Origin: UBA1479 sp048263775
Lineage (GTDB): Bacteria > Pseudomonadota > Alphaproteobacteria > Rhodospirillales > Casp-alpha2
Direction: 5' to 3'
Assembly: GCA_048263775.1 (NCBI GenBank)
Contig: JBLXDU010000010.1
Coordinates: 1-64,000 of the forward strand
Length of the DNA stretch: 64,000 bases
Of this stretch, positions 25,054 to 33,727 are shown in pieces. Every line of letters starts with the position of its first letter. The stretch's first letter is position 1. Position numbers and translations under genes: made by a program. The notes below the pieces were generated by a model. That model was not told the DNA's origin and did no database searches. It worked only from the letters and a program-made list of their open reading frames with translations.

Positions 25054-26901
25054 TTACTGCTCGTTCCCGCCGTCGTTTCCGTCGGTGAGGTGGATCCAAT
25101 CCGGGATTTTCACGCCCTTGCGGCTTAGGTCCAGGGACCACGAGGTGCCTTCGCCTTGTTCAGGCAATTTCGCAAATTCCCGTTTGGCGTAGAAGTCCGC
25201 GACCTGCTCATTCTTTTTGGTCGGAAGATAGGTGCCGACAATTTCCTGATAACCGTTCATCGCGGCATCTTTGGCGATGCGCGCTATCAAGGTGTCCTCG
25301 GCGCCGCGCCCCAGCGCCCGGCAAGACATCAGGAAGGTGTCAATCTCCAGGCGTTTTCCATCCCCGTGAGGCTTGGTTATGGCGACACCGACCAGGCCGA
25401 TGTCAGAAACCTTATCACGAAGTTTCAGGTAATAGACGTCCGTGTCCGGTGCCGCGAGGAAACGTTCGATATCGCCTTCCGTATAGCGGCGAGTGGTCAG
25501 GTTGAATTGGTTGGTTTTCTGAGTCAGTTGCGCGACCCGCCCGATCTCGCGCGGGCCGGGCATGCCGATCGTGGCTTCGATTTCCAGGCTGCGTAGGTAG
25601 TCCTCCAGCGATTCCGCAGTGCTTACCATCCGCTTGCGGGTGCGTTCGGCGGCCATCATCTCGCTGCGCTTGGCATCCTCCGCCGACAGGGTTGGGGTGT
25701 CGAAGTAGGCACGGTCCGTCAGGAGGGTGCGGAAACCCGAGGGATCGCCCGATACATGCAGGACGGCGACTTCCGGAACGGCCTGACGGATGAAGTCGCA
25801 TTCGAAGGCGTTATCATCGGCGAACACGAGAGCATCGATGCCGATGTTTAATTCCTCGGCGATGCGCCGCAGGTTTGTCGCCTTGTCGTCCCAATTAATC
25901 TGCATGGCGACGACATGCTCCTCGCGCAGGAGCATGTCCGGGTGTTCACGCAGAACTTCGAGAACATCGGGTTCATTGTTTTTTGAACAGATCGCCAGCA
26001 TGACACCGCGCCGGCGTAGGTTCAGGGCCTCGCGCTGAAAAGCTTGGTAGGCAGCACTGACCTTGATGCCGTCAAGGCCGTCCTCGCCGACAATTCCGCC
26101 CCATAGCGTCCCGTCGCAATCGAGAACCAAACACTTTCGGACCTGTCCGAACAACACCCGCAACAACGCCCCGTAATGGTCGCCGAGGGGGGCAAGAATT
26201 TCCGCCGAAAGCGGCGCCCGGGCTGCGTTCCAATGACGGTCGTTAACGGCATGCCGGCGACCATGGGCAGCGAACAGGCTGAAGTAATCGACCCAATAGA
26301 CATCGGAGATCTGTTTTGCCGCGGCGATCAGCGCCTGATTCAGGCGGATCAGTGCATGAACCTGGTAGCAGGTGTCCTGCGCATCAAGAATGCCCATGGC
26401 GGGCGCGGCGGGAAGCGGGAAGTTGTTGATCAGGATCGGGGCGTTGCTTTGACGCCGGATGGCGGAAAGCAACATCACCGTATCCTGGCACAGCCGGTCA
26501 ATTTCCGCGGTGACATCCTCCGCGGTCAGCTCGGGAAACGCCGTTGCCAGATGAGGGGACAGGGTTTCCAGCCAATTGGCGATAATGATCGCATCGGGAT
26601 TGTGCCGATAAAGTCCGGCGTCGGGATTATGGACCTCGGCGGCAGAGGCATCGAAGTCTGCGACATAGGTTTCCGGACGCCTGCCGCATAACAGGACCTG
26701 GGCCTCGATTGCCGGCAAAACCGGTTCAATTGTGAAGTTCCGCAAAACCGCCAGGCGGTAGGGAGGAAATTGGTCCTCGGGCGCGGCCTCCTTGGCATTC
26801 GCGAGGGCCGAGTAGGCAACATAACCGGGTTCCCAACGTGCGCGGTTGAGTGCGGCCTCAAACGAGGATGAGGGCTTTGCGGTTACGTCGTCCGGCATCA
26901 T
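25054..26901 (-). CDS. FkbH-family HAD-IIIC protein (glyceroyl-ACP former)
   Basis: FkbH-type proteins (in FK506 and oxazolomycin pathways) take 1,3-bisphosphoglycerate and load a glyceroyl group on an ACP. From the ATG that overlaps the methyltransferase stop (ATGA) the product is 615 residues: an N-terminal SGNH-hydrolase-like region (about 60-240), the HAD-IIIC core with CLVLDCDGTLWGGIVGEDG (D261 and D263), LAICSKNNEPDV and LVFADDNAFE, and the C-terminal GNAT-like FkbH domain (QLTQKTNQFNLTTRRYTE onward). An upstream in-frame start at 26952 would overlap the previous gene by 55 bp. It is sandwiched between a methyltransferase and an ACP, the combination expected for a methylated glyceroyl unit. 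Confidence 0.88.
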   Translation of the reverse strand: MMPDDVTAKPSSSFEAALNRARWEPGYVAYSALANAKEAAPEDQFPPYRLAVLRNFTIEPVLPAIEAQVLLCGRRPETYVADFDASAAEVHNPDAGLYRHNPDAIIIANWLETLSPHLATAFPELTAEDVTAEIDRLCQDTVMLLSAIRRQSNAPILINNFPLPAAPAMGILDAQDTCYQVHALIRLNQALIAAAKQISDVYWVDYFSLFAAHGRRHAVNDRHWNAARAPLSAEILAPLGDHYGALLRVLFGQVRKCLVLDCDGTLWGGIVGEDGLDGIKVSAAYQAFQREALNLRRRGVMLAICSKNNEPDVLEVLREHPDMLLREEHVVAMQINWDDKATNLRRIAEELNIGIDALVFADDNAFECDFIRQAVPEVAVLHVSGDPSGFRTLLTDRAYFDTPTLSAEDAKRSEMMAAERTRKRMVSTAESLEDYLRSLEIEATIGMPGPREIGRVAQLTQKTNQFNLTTRRYTEGDIERFLAAPDTDVYYLKLRDKVSDIGLVGVAITKPHGDGKRLEIDTFLMSCRALGRGAEDTLIARIAKDAAMNGYQEIVGTYLPTKKNEQVADFYAKREFAKLPEQGEGTSWSLDLSRKGVKIPDWIHLTDGNDGGNEQ

Positions 26902-27851
26902 GCGTGCTCCAGCAACGCGCAATAATTGACGGTCACCAGTTCTTCTTCCCACTTTTCCTCGGGAATGTTCTCTGCCGCGAGAGCCAGATCGTGACGGATG
27001 CGGAACCCGGACTCGGTCATCAATTGCCGGATCTCGGCTGCGGAATGGAAATGGTAGACATGGTCCAGCGCGGGGCAGTTCGCGCAGGTCGACATGTAGA
27101 CGGTGCCGCCTGGGGCCAAAAGCTCTTTCGTCCGGTCCATGAAGGCCCGTGCATCGTTCACGTGTTCCAGAACCTCGCCCATGATGATGAAGTCGTAATT
27201 TCGCGCGCCGATGTCGGTGGTCAGGTAGTCGCCGTGCACGATTTCCAATCGGTCGAGGTCAGCCTGGAAGGTCCGAAGAGTTTCCTTCGCGATGCGGATA
27301 GAGGTTTCGCTGATGTCAACGGCGGTTCCATGGATGTTCGGATAGCGCGACAGCATGGTCGAGGAGAACAGACCATGGCCGAGACCGATTTCCAGGTAGC
27401 GGCCGGTATCGGCGGCGGGAAGGTGCTTCAGGAAAAAATCGAACAATGCATAATGGTTCGGCCAGAACATGTAGGAAACCAAGAGGCCGATCATGTAATA
27501 GCGCATGACGCTCAGGTCATTATAGACGTGGGTCTGGGCTAGACAGGAATTGTCGATCCGGTACTTCCCTGACTTCTTGAAACGGATCTGCTCCGACAGG
27601 AAATCCATGCACATTTTATTGTATGCGCGGGCTGCCTCTGCCCGGGCGGTGTCATCGGTCATGAAGCTGTGGTTGAGAATTCGGCTCAAGCCTTCGGCGA
27701 AGGCCCAGTATTCTGGCCCGCGAGTCGCCAGGAAGCCTTCGATTCGCTTCTTCTGAAGCGGGTTTTCTTTGGCGATCAGATCGATAATCCGTGTCAGTTC
27801 GGGGCAATCGTCTCTGCCTTGCGGCGCCTTGCCGGCGGCCATGGATGTCAT
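26898..27851 (-). CDS. SAM-dependent methyltransferase of the FkbH cluster
   Basis: A class I methyltransferase of 317 residues. Motif I reads YLEIGLGHGLFSSTML (about 152-167), and MGEVLEHVNDARAFMDR and LLAPGGTVYMSTCANCPA follow as later motifs. An N-terminal helical region of about 130 residues precedes the Rossmann core. It overlaps fkbH by 4 bp and heads the minus-strand operon methyltransferase-fkbH-ACP-AMP ligase. It could O-methylate the glyceroyl unit or the sugar. The 252-bp divergent region upstream separates it from the second ACP operon. Confidence 0.85.
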   Translation of the reverse strand: MTSMAAGKAPQGRDDCPELTRIIDLIAKENPLQKKRIEGFLATRGPEYWAFAEGLSRILNHSFMTDDTARAEAARAYNKMCMDFLSEQIRFKKSGKYRIDNSCLAQTHVYNDLSVMRYYMIGLLVSYMFWPNHYALFDFFLKHLPAADTGRYLEIGLGHGLFSSTMLSRYPNIHGTAVDISETSIRIAKETLRTFQADLDRLEIVHGDYLTTDIGARNYDFIIMGEVLEHVNDARAFMDRTKELLAPGGTVYMSTCANCPALDHVYHFHSAAEIRQLMTESGFRIRHDLALAAENIPEEKWEEELVTVNYCALLEHA

Positions 27852-28017
27852 GTCTGAACCCTAAAATTTCTGCACAGGCCGAATTAAGGCCGCGGCTTTC
27901 ATGCCATGATGGATGGGATGTGGCCTGAAATCATCACGCCAGACTGTGCGTTGCGACGATAGCTTCACGGTCTGATTCTAACGAAATGTTCACTTTTCTC
28001 CCATCCGATATCTCGCG

Positions 28018-28041
28018 GCAATTAAACCAAATGTTAGTTGC
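28018..28041. promoter_or_regulatory. Inverted repeat in the divergent promoter region of the two acyl operons
   Basis: GCAATTAA-accaaatg-TTAGTTGC is an inverted repeat with 7 of 8 pairs, centred in the 252-bp gap between the methyltransferase (minus) and the second ACP (plus). The inner bases resemble, with one-base offset, a CtrA half-site arrangement. It is a candidate operator for both operons. Confidence 0.35.
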
Positions 28042-28103
28042 TAAAGTCTTACCCTGCAGGATACTAGCAAGCACCCGTGAGAACCGGAAGGAGCGACTCC
28101 CAG

Positions 28104-28412
28104 ATGATCGACAAGCAGAAGGCGATTGCACTTATTCAGGATAGCCTGGACAGTCTCAACCGCTCCGGCACAATCAAAAATGCCATCGCCGTTGATGGCG
28201 AGACGGTTCTGATGGGAAGCGGTGCAGACAGTGGCCTTGATTCTCTCGGGTTCGTCACTTTCATCATGGACCTGGAAGACCGTCTAATGACAGCAGTCGG
28301 GGCCGATTGCGCGATCGTTCTGACCGATATCCAGGGTTTTGACATCAACAGTCCGACGCTGACGGCAAGCATCCTTGCCGACCATGTCGTGGGGCTTGCC
28401 GCAGACGCCTGA
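28104..28412 (+). CDS. Acyl carrier protein-like protein (second carrier)
   Basis: A 102-residue carrier protein with the phosphopantetheine site GLDSLGFVTFIMDLEDRL (S47). The ATG at 28104 follows GGAAGGAG by about 10 bases; an upstream in-frame ATG at 28077 is less likely. It is longer than typical ACP (about 80), with an N-terminal helix extension. It leads the plus-strand operon ACP-SDR-MBL-KASIII-MaoC/SDR, so it probably carries the growing or hydroxylated acyl chain. Confidence 0.85.
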   Translation: MIDKQKAIALIQDSLDSLNRSGTIKNAIAVDGETVLMGSGADSGLDSLGFVTFIMDLEDRLMTAVGADCAIVLTDIQGFDINSPTLTASILADHVVGLAADA

Positions 28413-28453
28413 TTTGCTTGGCGTGACGGCGAAGCGGGTAGGCTGGAAACCAT

Positions 28454-29179
28454 ATGGCTGACGCAGACCAAAGCAAGAAGGTGGTGGTCGTCACCGGTGC
28501 CAGCCGAGGGCTCGGCCGCGCATTGGCCGAACATTATTTGGCACAGGGTTATGCGGTCGCCGGCTGCAGCCGCGGGGAAGCGACGATCTCCGATCCCGGC
28601 TACCACCACACGACCGTCGATATCCGCAAGGAAGCTGAGGTGCAGGCCTGGGCGCGGGCGCTGCGCCGCGAATTTGGCGGTGTTGATGTCCTGATCGCCA
28701 ATGCCGGGTTGGCCCGCTCGGCTTTGTACCTGTCGCTGACCCCGGGTGACGTATTTGACGACTTCATGCAGGTCAATTTCGCCGGCGTGTTCTATAGCCT
28801 GCGGGAGATCAGCAAGCTGATGTTGCGGCGGGAGAATGCACGGATCCTGACGATTTCTTCGACCATGGTGCCCCTGCATCAGGAAGGCACAGCCTGCTAT
28901 TCCGCGACCAAGGCCGGGGTCCAGGAAATGACCAAGGTTCTGGCCAAGGAATTGGCACCACAGGGTATTACCTGCAACGTCATTGCGCCGGCGATGATGG
29001 ACACGGAGGCGTCGCAGGAACTGGCCAAGGATAACGATTGGAAGGAGCGGATGCTGCGGCTACAGACCATCCCTCGAGTGATCGCCATGGAGGAAGTCTG
29101 CCATGTTGCGGACTTTTTCGTTTCGCCCCAAAGCGCTGCGATTACCGGCCAGGTCATCTATATCGGGTTGGCTGATTGA
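28454..29179 (+). CDS. Short-chain dehydrogenase/reductase (FabG-like)
   Basis: A classical SDR of 241 residues: TGASRGLGRALAEHYL (dinucleotide loop), LIANAGLARSA, and the catalytic YSATKAG (Y-x-x-x-K) about residue 152. Such enzymes reduce 3-ketoacyl-ACP or oxidise sugar hydroxyls. It is 41 bp downstream of the ACP gene and touches the MBL gene, so a 3-ketoacyl-ACP reductase role is the simplest reading. Confidence 0.88.
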   Translation: MADADQSKKVVVVTGASRGLGRALAEHYLAQGYAVAGCSRGEATISDPGYHHTTVDIRKEAEVQAWARALRREFGGVDVLIANAGLARSALYLSLTPGDVFDDFMQVNFAGVFYSLREISKLMLRRENARILTISSTMVPLHQEGTACYSATKAGVQEMTKVLAKELAPQGITCNVIAPAMMDTEASQELAKDNDWKERMLRLQTIPRVIAMEEVCHVADFFVSPQSAAITGQVIYIGLAD

Positions 29180-29184
29180 ACTCC

Positions 29185-29874
29185 ATGGGTCCTGATCGAG
29201 AATGCCAGGTCGGGGATTACCGGGTCGCAACGGTTAAAACCGGCCGTTGGAAGGAAAACGCCTATGTCGTTCAGCATGTGCCGAGCGGCGAGGCTGTCCT
29301 GGTTGATCCCGGCGACGATGCGGAACGCATTATGGACACCATCGCGGCCTTTGATGCATCGCCCCGCGTGATCCTGCTGACTCATGCCCATTTCGACCAC
29401 ATCGGTGCCCTGGATGTCTTGTGCCGTGAATACGGCCTGCCGTTCCACATGCACAGCCGCGACCAACCCTTGCTGCGCCGTGCATCGCTCTATGCGATGA
29501 GTTTTGAGCGCCGGATCATCACTGTGCCCGACGCGCACGTGCCGCTGGAAGGGGCGGGGCTTGATTGGAAAGGTGCTCCGATTTCCTACGTCCATACGCC
29601 GGGCCATACGGATGGCGGCGTGTGCTACCATTGGGGTGGCTTGTGTTTTACCGGGGACACGTTGATGAAACGCTTGATCGGCCGCACGGATTTGCCGGGG
29701 TCGAGTGGGTTGGGTTTATCTGAATCGATCTCCCGTTTGCTCGAAACCTTGGCCCCGGAAACGTTGATGTTTCCGGGACACGGCGGCACCTGGACTGTGG
29801 CGGAAGCCCGGGAATGGTGGGCAGTGAATCAGGCCGATCCACCGGAATACTTGATGGAAGGGTTTGGGCCATGA
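29185..29874 (+). CDS. Metallo-beta-lactamase-fold hydrolase
   Basis: A 229-residue MBL-fold hydrolase with the metal site THAHFDHIG (H-x-H-x-D-H), a later zinc histidine in HTPGHTDGG, the bridging Asp in CFTGDTLM, and a final His in MFPGHGG. In hydroxyacyl operons such proteins may act as thioesterases, releasing the acyl group from ACP or CoA, or as glyoxalase-II-like enzymes. A TTG at 29176, overlapping the SDR stop by 4 bp (TTGA), is an alternative start. It overlaps the KASIII gene by 4 bp (ATGA). Confidence 0.85.
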   Translation: MGPDRECQVGDYRVATVKTGRWKENAYVVQHVPSGEAVLVDPGDDAERIMDTIAAFDASPRVILLTHAHFDHIGALDVLCREYGLPFHMHSRDQPLLRRASLYAMSFERRIITVPDAHVPLEGAGLDWKGAPISYVHTPGHTDGGVCYHWGGLCFTGDTLMKRLIGRTDLPGSSGLGLSESISRLLETLAPETLMFPGHGGTWTVAEAREWWAVNQADPPEYLMEGFGP

Positions 29875-30875
29875 CGCGTGACCGGGACTACGGCGTTGGT
29901 GTCGTCGGTGTCGGCAAGTACTTGCCGGACCGTGTTCTGAGCAACGCGGACTTGGAACGCAGCACGGGGATGCCCGCCGCCGAGATCGAGGAGAAAACCG
30001 GTATTCGCGAACGCCGTCTGGCCCGTGACGACGAGACCGCATCGGAAATGTCCGCGGCCGCCGCCCGCGATGCCTTGGCCATGGCCGGAATCGCGCCCGA
30101 AGAATTGGGCCTGATCATCACCTGCACCTTCACCGGGGACTATGTCTACCCCGCTGTTTCCTGCCGAATTCAGGATATTATTGGGGCACGCAACGCCGGC
30201 GCTTTCGACATCATGGCCAACTGCACGGGATTTCAGGTCGGTCTCGGTGTTGCTTCGGACCGGCTTCTTGCCGATCCATCCGTCGGGCCCGCGTTGGTCG
30301 TTGGTACCGCCTTGCAGTCCCGCTTTATCAACTACGCGGATGCGGCCTCGGCCATTTATTTCGGTGATGGTGTGGGCGCGGCGGTGCTGGACCGGATAGA
30401 CCCGGGTTACGGGATCATCGCCAACGACGTATCGGCCAACGGCCGCGCCTTCGACGCGGTCCGCTTGCGCGGTGGCGGGTCGTCGCACCCCATGCGCCCG
30501 GACAATGTGGACCAGGGGCTCCAGTACTATGAAATCCAGGGCCTGGAGGTTTGGAAACAGGTCGTTCAGAATCAGCCGGCATCCATCCGTCGGGCCTTGG
30601 CGAAATTGGACAAGACCGTCGACGATGTGGATTTCTTTGTGTTCCACCAAGCCAATCTTCGCCTGATCGAATTCCTGATGGGAAAAATCCGCGAACCCAT
30701 GGAGAAGACGGTGATCAACGTGGACCGGTACGGCAACACCGCGGATGCTTCGCAGGCGATCGCCTTGTGTGACGCGGTGACCCAAGGGCGACTGAAGAAG
30801 GACGATCTCGTGGTGCTTTCCGGGGTCGGCGCCGGGTTTATTTTCGGAACAACCGTGATGCGGTGGCAAGGATGA
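29871..30875 (+). CDS. 3-oxoacyl-ACP synthase III-like protein (FabH family)
   Basis: KASIII enzymes start acyl chains by condensing acyl-CoA with malonyl-ACP. The 334-residue product has the Cys-His-Asn triad: C118 in IMANCTGFQVG, the His in FVFHQANLRLIEFL, and the Asn in YGNTADASQAIAL. The family N-terminus VGVVGVGKYLPDRVLSN is present. The start overlaps the MBL gene by 4 bp; the stop overlaps the MaoC-SDR gene by 4 bp. It is a second, non-housekeeping FabH (not next to plsX or fabD), probably serving the local ACP. Confidence 0.9.
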   Translation: MTRDRDYGVGVVGVGKYLPDRVLSNADLERSTGMPAAEIEEKTGIRERRLARDDETASEMSAAAARDALAMAGIAPEELGLIITCTFTGDYVYPAVSCRIQDIIGARNAGAFDIMANCTGFQVGLGVASDRLLADPSVGPALVVGTALQSRFINYADAASAIYFGDGVGAAVLDRIDPGYGIIANDVSANGRAFDAVRLRGGGSSHPMRPDNVDQGLQYYEIQGLEVWKQVVQNQPASIRRALAKLDKTVDDVDFFVFHQANLRLIEFLMGKIREPMEKTVINVDRYGNTADASQAIALCDAVTQGRLKKDDLVVLSGVGAGFIFGTTVMRWQG

Positions 30876-32158
30876 CCTATCGCCGGGAAGACGCCAAGCC
30901 GACCCAATTGAATCTCCGGGACCTTGTTCCCGGATATGCGGCGGAACTTCGCCATACGGTTACCCAGGAAGATGTCGATACCTTCGCGGCGCTGACCGGT
31001 GACTTCAATCCAATCCATCTGGACCCGGAATTCGCCCGGGCGACCTCGTTCGGCAAACCGATCGTGCATGGAATGCTGACCTCGGCCTTCATCTCGACCA
31101 TGGTGGGGATGCTGTTGCCGGGTAAGGGGGCGTTGTGGATGTCCCAGACTCTCAATTTCGCACGCCCAGCCTTTGTTGGGGATACGATCATCGTGCGTTC
31201 GGAAGTCACACAGGTTTCGCCCGCGACGCGGACGCTTGTTACCAAAGTGACGATCACCAATCAGAACGGCACCATCATCGTGACCGGTGACTCGACGGTT
31301 CGCCTCCTGGGTGAAGCCGAGGGTGAATCTGCGCCATCGAAACCTGAGATTGGGAAACAGGCCTTCGCGGCGGCGCCCCAACCTGCATTAGCGGACAAGG
31401 CGACAACAACGGCAGGGTCCGTCGTGCTGGTGACAGGGGGCAGCCGGGGGATTGGTGCGGCGACGGCGCTAGCCCTGGCGGCGGACGGACATGCGGTGGC
31501 CGTTAATTTCTTACGGGATGCTCAATCCGCCGATGACGTGGCGAACCAGGTCATGGCAGCGGGTGGCCGGGCAGTGGCCATTGGTGCGGATGTTTCCAAC
31601 AGGACTGCGGTGGATGCCCTGTTCGCGGAGATCGAGGCAACGTTGGGTGCTGTGACCGGCATTGTCCATTGCGCGGCGCCTGAACCGGTACCGCAGCCGT
31701 TCGGCGACGCCGGATGGGACGATTTCGAAGAACAGTTTCGGGTTCAGGTTGGGGGCGCCCATCATTGCGCCAAACGGGCTATTCCGGGTATGGCGGCCTC
31801 AGGGCAGGGCGGATCGCTGGTGTTCCTGGGGTCGATCTATGGCGACAGCGCACCCCCGCCGCAACAATCGGCCTATGTGGCGGCGAAGGCCGGGCTGGCA
31901 GGGCTGACCCGCTCGTTGGCGTCGGAATTCGGCCCCAAGGGCGTGCGCGTGAATATGGTGGCACCGGGCATGACCAACACGCAGATGATCGCCAACCTGC
32001 CGGACAAGGCCAAGATGTTGGCAAAAATGAACACGCCTTTGCGTCGTCTGGCGGAGCCAGAGGACATCGCCAGAGTTATTGCCTTCCTGATCGGAGACGG
32101 CGGGCGGCACATTACCGGCGAGACGATCCATGTGTCGGGTGGTGTCACCATGGGGTGA
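30872..32158 (+). CDS. MaoC-like hydratase fused to a FabG-like reductase
   Basis: A 428-residue bifunctional protein. Residues 1-150 form a hot-dog MaoC/(R)-enoyl hydratase domain with DFNPIHLDPEFARATSFGKP and IVHGML, the family motif with the catalytic Asp and His. Residues about 180-428 form an SDR with VVLVTGGSRGIGAATALALA and the catalytic YVAAKAG. The linker (about 150-180) is Ala/Pro-rich. Joined hydratase and ketoreductase would interconvert enoyl-, 3-hydroxy- and 3-ketoacyl-ACP. It ends the plus-strand operon and is convergent with the aminopeptidase-like gene. Confidence 0.9.
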   Translation: MTYRREDAKPTQLNLRDLVPGYAAELRHTVTQEDVDTFAALTGDFNPIHLDPEFARATSFGKPIVHGMLTSAFISTMVGMLLPGKGALWMSQTLNFARPAFVGDTIIVRSEVTQVSPATRTLVTKVTITNQNGTIIVTGDSTVRLLGEAEGESAPSKPEIGKQAFAAAPQPALADKATTTAGSVVLVTGGSRGIGAATALALAADGHAVAVNFLRDAQSADDVANQVMAAGGRAVAIGADVSNRTAVDALFAEIEATLGAVTGIVHCAAPEPVPQPFGDAGWDDFEEQFRVQVGGAHHCAKRAIPGMAASGQGGSLVFLGSIYGDSAPPPQQSAYVAAKAGLAGLTRSLASEFGPKGVRVNMVAPGMTNTQMIANLPDKAKMLAKMNTPLRRLAEPEDIARVIAFLIGDGGRHITGETIHVSGGVTMG

Positions 32159-32184
32159 TTGTGACCCCGTGCCCGCCGGGGCCT

Positions 32185-33543
32185 TCAGGCTGAGTCCGCG
32201 TCTAAGATCAGGCCGGCCTTCTTGAAGGCAGAGACGCATTCGTCGAACGCGAAGATCGGTAAATCAAACCAGTCGGCGATTTCCAGCAGATCCTGTTCGC
32301 CATCGACCGACGGCATTAGCGCGTAATAGGCTTCGCCGATGATGGTTGCGTTGCCGCCGACACCGGCGCCGTGCTGATAAGGGAAGACGCCGTAACGGGA
32401 CAGGAAGGGGGTTGCGGTATAGGTGCCCTTGTAGCGGCGCGCGCGGTCTACGGCCATGCAGGCGGCCCAGCCGATTTCCAAGGTGCCGAACAGATTGTCG
32501 GCCGAAACAAGGTCGAGATTGTCAGCGGAAGAATGATATTCGGGGTATCCCCCTTCCGTGCTGGATCCGGCGCGGGTGATGTTGGCGATTGGCAGGTCGA
32601 CGCCGATCGAATTGAAATGCATGGGGTCGGAGCCGCCGAAAATATTGAATTTCCGGGAATTGATTTCCTGGCCGCACAACTGCATCGCGTGGTGGGCGGC
32701 CCGATCGAAGACCGAATTGTCCCGCTTCGTGCGGTCAATACGGACCGGCCGGTCATCGCCGCAGATTCCGAACTGGTATCCGCCGATGGTCTTGGCCAGG
32801 CGATCCGGGTATTTGTCGATATAAGTGATCGGTCCGATCGTTTCCGGCCAGATCACCAGCCGGTACGAATAGTACCGATCTGGTACCTGGGCCAGCAGCC
32901 GAAACAGTTCGGCCGCAACGACACAGCCGCTGAGGTTGTCGTTGGCGCCCCTGGGGTGGCAGAGATAGCTGGAAATCAGGATTTCGGCCTCGACCTCGCC
33001 GGGCAGGTAGTATTCGCCCATGCGAAGGAAGCCTTCGTTGTGTTCGGTATCAATCTTGACCTTGTATTTCCCCGGCTTCAGGCGCTGCAACATGTTGTCC
33101 GGCATGCACAGGCCCCAGGCTTTGCGAAAGTAAGCCTGTCGCAGAGGGACGGCATCCGGCAGGTAGGGCATGGTCACGACATGCTCAAGGAGTTCGTCCT
33201 TGTCGACCTCCCCTTCGAACGGCTGCGAATAGATCCAAACGCTATAGGGTTCCTTGGCAAAATCCAAAATCCGGTTGCCGTCCGGGTCTTCAACCCAAGC
33301 CTCGTTGACCTTGAATTCTGGGGGAATGGTCCAATCGAGGACTTCTGTGCCCGTCGGAAATTCGACAATCTCGAGTGGCAGGTATTTCTGCATGATCTCT
33401 AGGGACTGCAGGAAGCCCGGGCCGCAGAGAGAACGATAGACGGGAAACAGTTCCTCCATCTGCGCCCACATGGACTCCCGGTTTTCCGGACCGGGTGGAA
33501 CGAGCCCGGAAAACGTCTGCCGCCAATCCTCTGATCCACGCAT
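32185..33543 (-). CDS. DUF4910/aminopeptidase-like protein (Cj1295-like family)
   Basis: The 452-residue product has an M28-type zinc-peptidase fold as in the DUF4910/DUF2172 family of polysaccharide clusters: SSYLCHPRGANDNLSGCV holds two likely metal ligands (His and Asp), PETIGPITYI follows, and GYPEYHSSADNLDLV has another His and Asp. A C-terminal winged-helix-like part follows (about 380-452). The start at 33543 has a GAGGT ribosome-binding site 10 bases upstream; an in-frame start at 33612 has none. In Campylobacter jejuni the homologue Cj1295 has been linked to the di-O-methylglyceroyl modification of flagellin sugar (recalled). Function here is not proven. Confidence 0.8.
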   Translation of the reverse strand: MRGSEDWRQTFSGLVPPGPENRESMWAQMEELFPVYRSLCGPGFLQSLEIMQKYLPLEIVEFPTGTEVLDWTIPPEFKVNEAWVEDPDGNRILDFAKEPYSVWIYSQPFEGEVDKDELLEHVVTMPYLPDAVPLRQAYFRKAWGLCMPDNMLQRLKPGKYKVKIDTEHNEGFLRMGEYYLPGEVEAEILISSYLCHPRGANDNLSGCVVAAELFRLLAQVPDRYYSYRLVIWPETIGPITYIDKYPDRLAKTIGGYQFGICGDDRPVRIDRTKRDNSVFDRAAHHAMQLCGQEINSRKFNIFGGSDPMHFNSIGVDLPIANITRAGSSTEGGYPEYHSSADNLDLVSADNLFGTLEIGWAACMAVDRARRYKGTYTATPFLSRYGVFPYQHGAGVGGNATIIGEAYYALMPSVDGEQDLLEIADWFDLPIFAFDECVSAFKKAGLILDADSA

Positions 33544-33630
33544 GTTGGTCTCTACCTCATTAAGATCAAACGCTTCCTCGTGCAGGACCAGACGCCGGTA
33601 CGAGGATCGCATTGAATTAAGCGTTCCGGT

Positions 33631-33645
33631 TTAATATCGCGTTAA
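33631..33645. promoter_or_regulatory. CtrA box TTAA-N7-TTAA in the divergent region
   Basis: TTAA-tatcgcg-TTAA matches the CtrA consensus exactly. It lies 88 bp upstream of the aminopeptidase-like start (minus) and 83 bp upstream of the methyltransferase start (plus). Confidence 0.6.
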
Positions 33646-33727
33646 TCCTAAACGCCGTAAATTCTCGACTATGCCAGGGGGGCAGGCACGACATCGGGAC
33701 GGGCCCCAATATTCGATAGGAAGTAGC

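Noticed and set aside
32159..32184. Terminator between the MaoC-SDR gene and the aminopeptidase-like gene
   Set aside because: Only a short GC stem is visible with no T-run; not strong enough to call.
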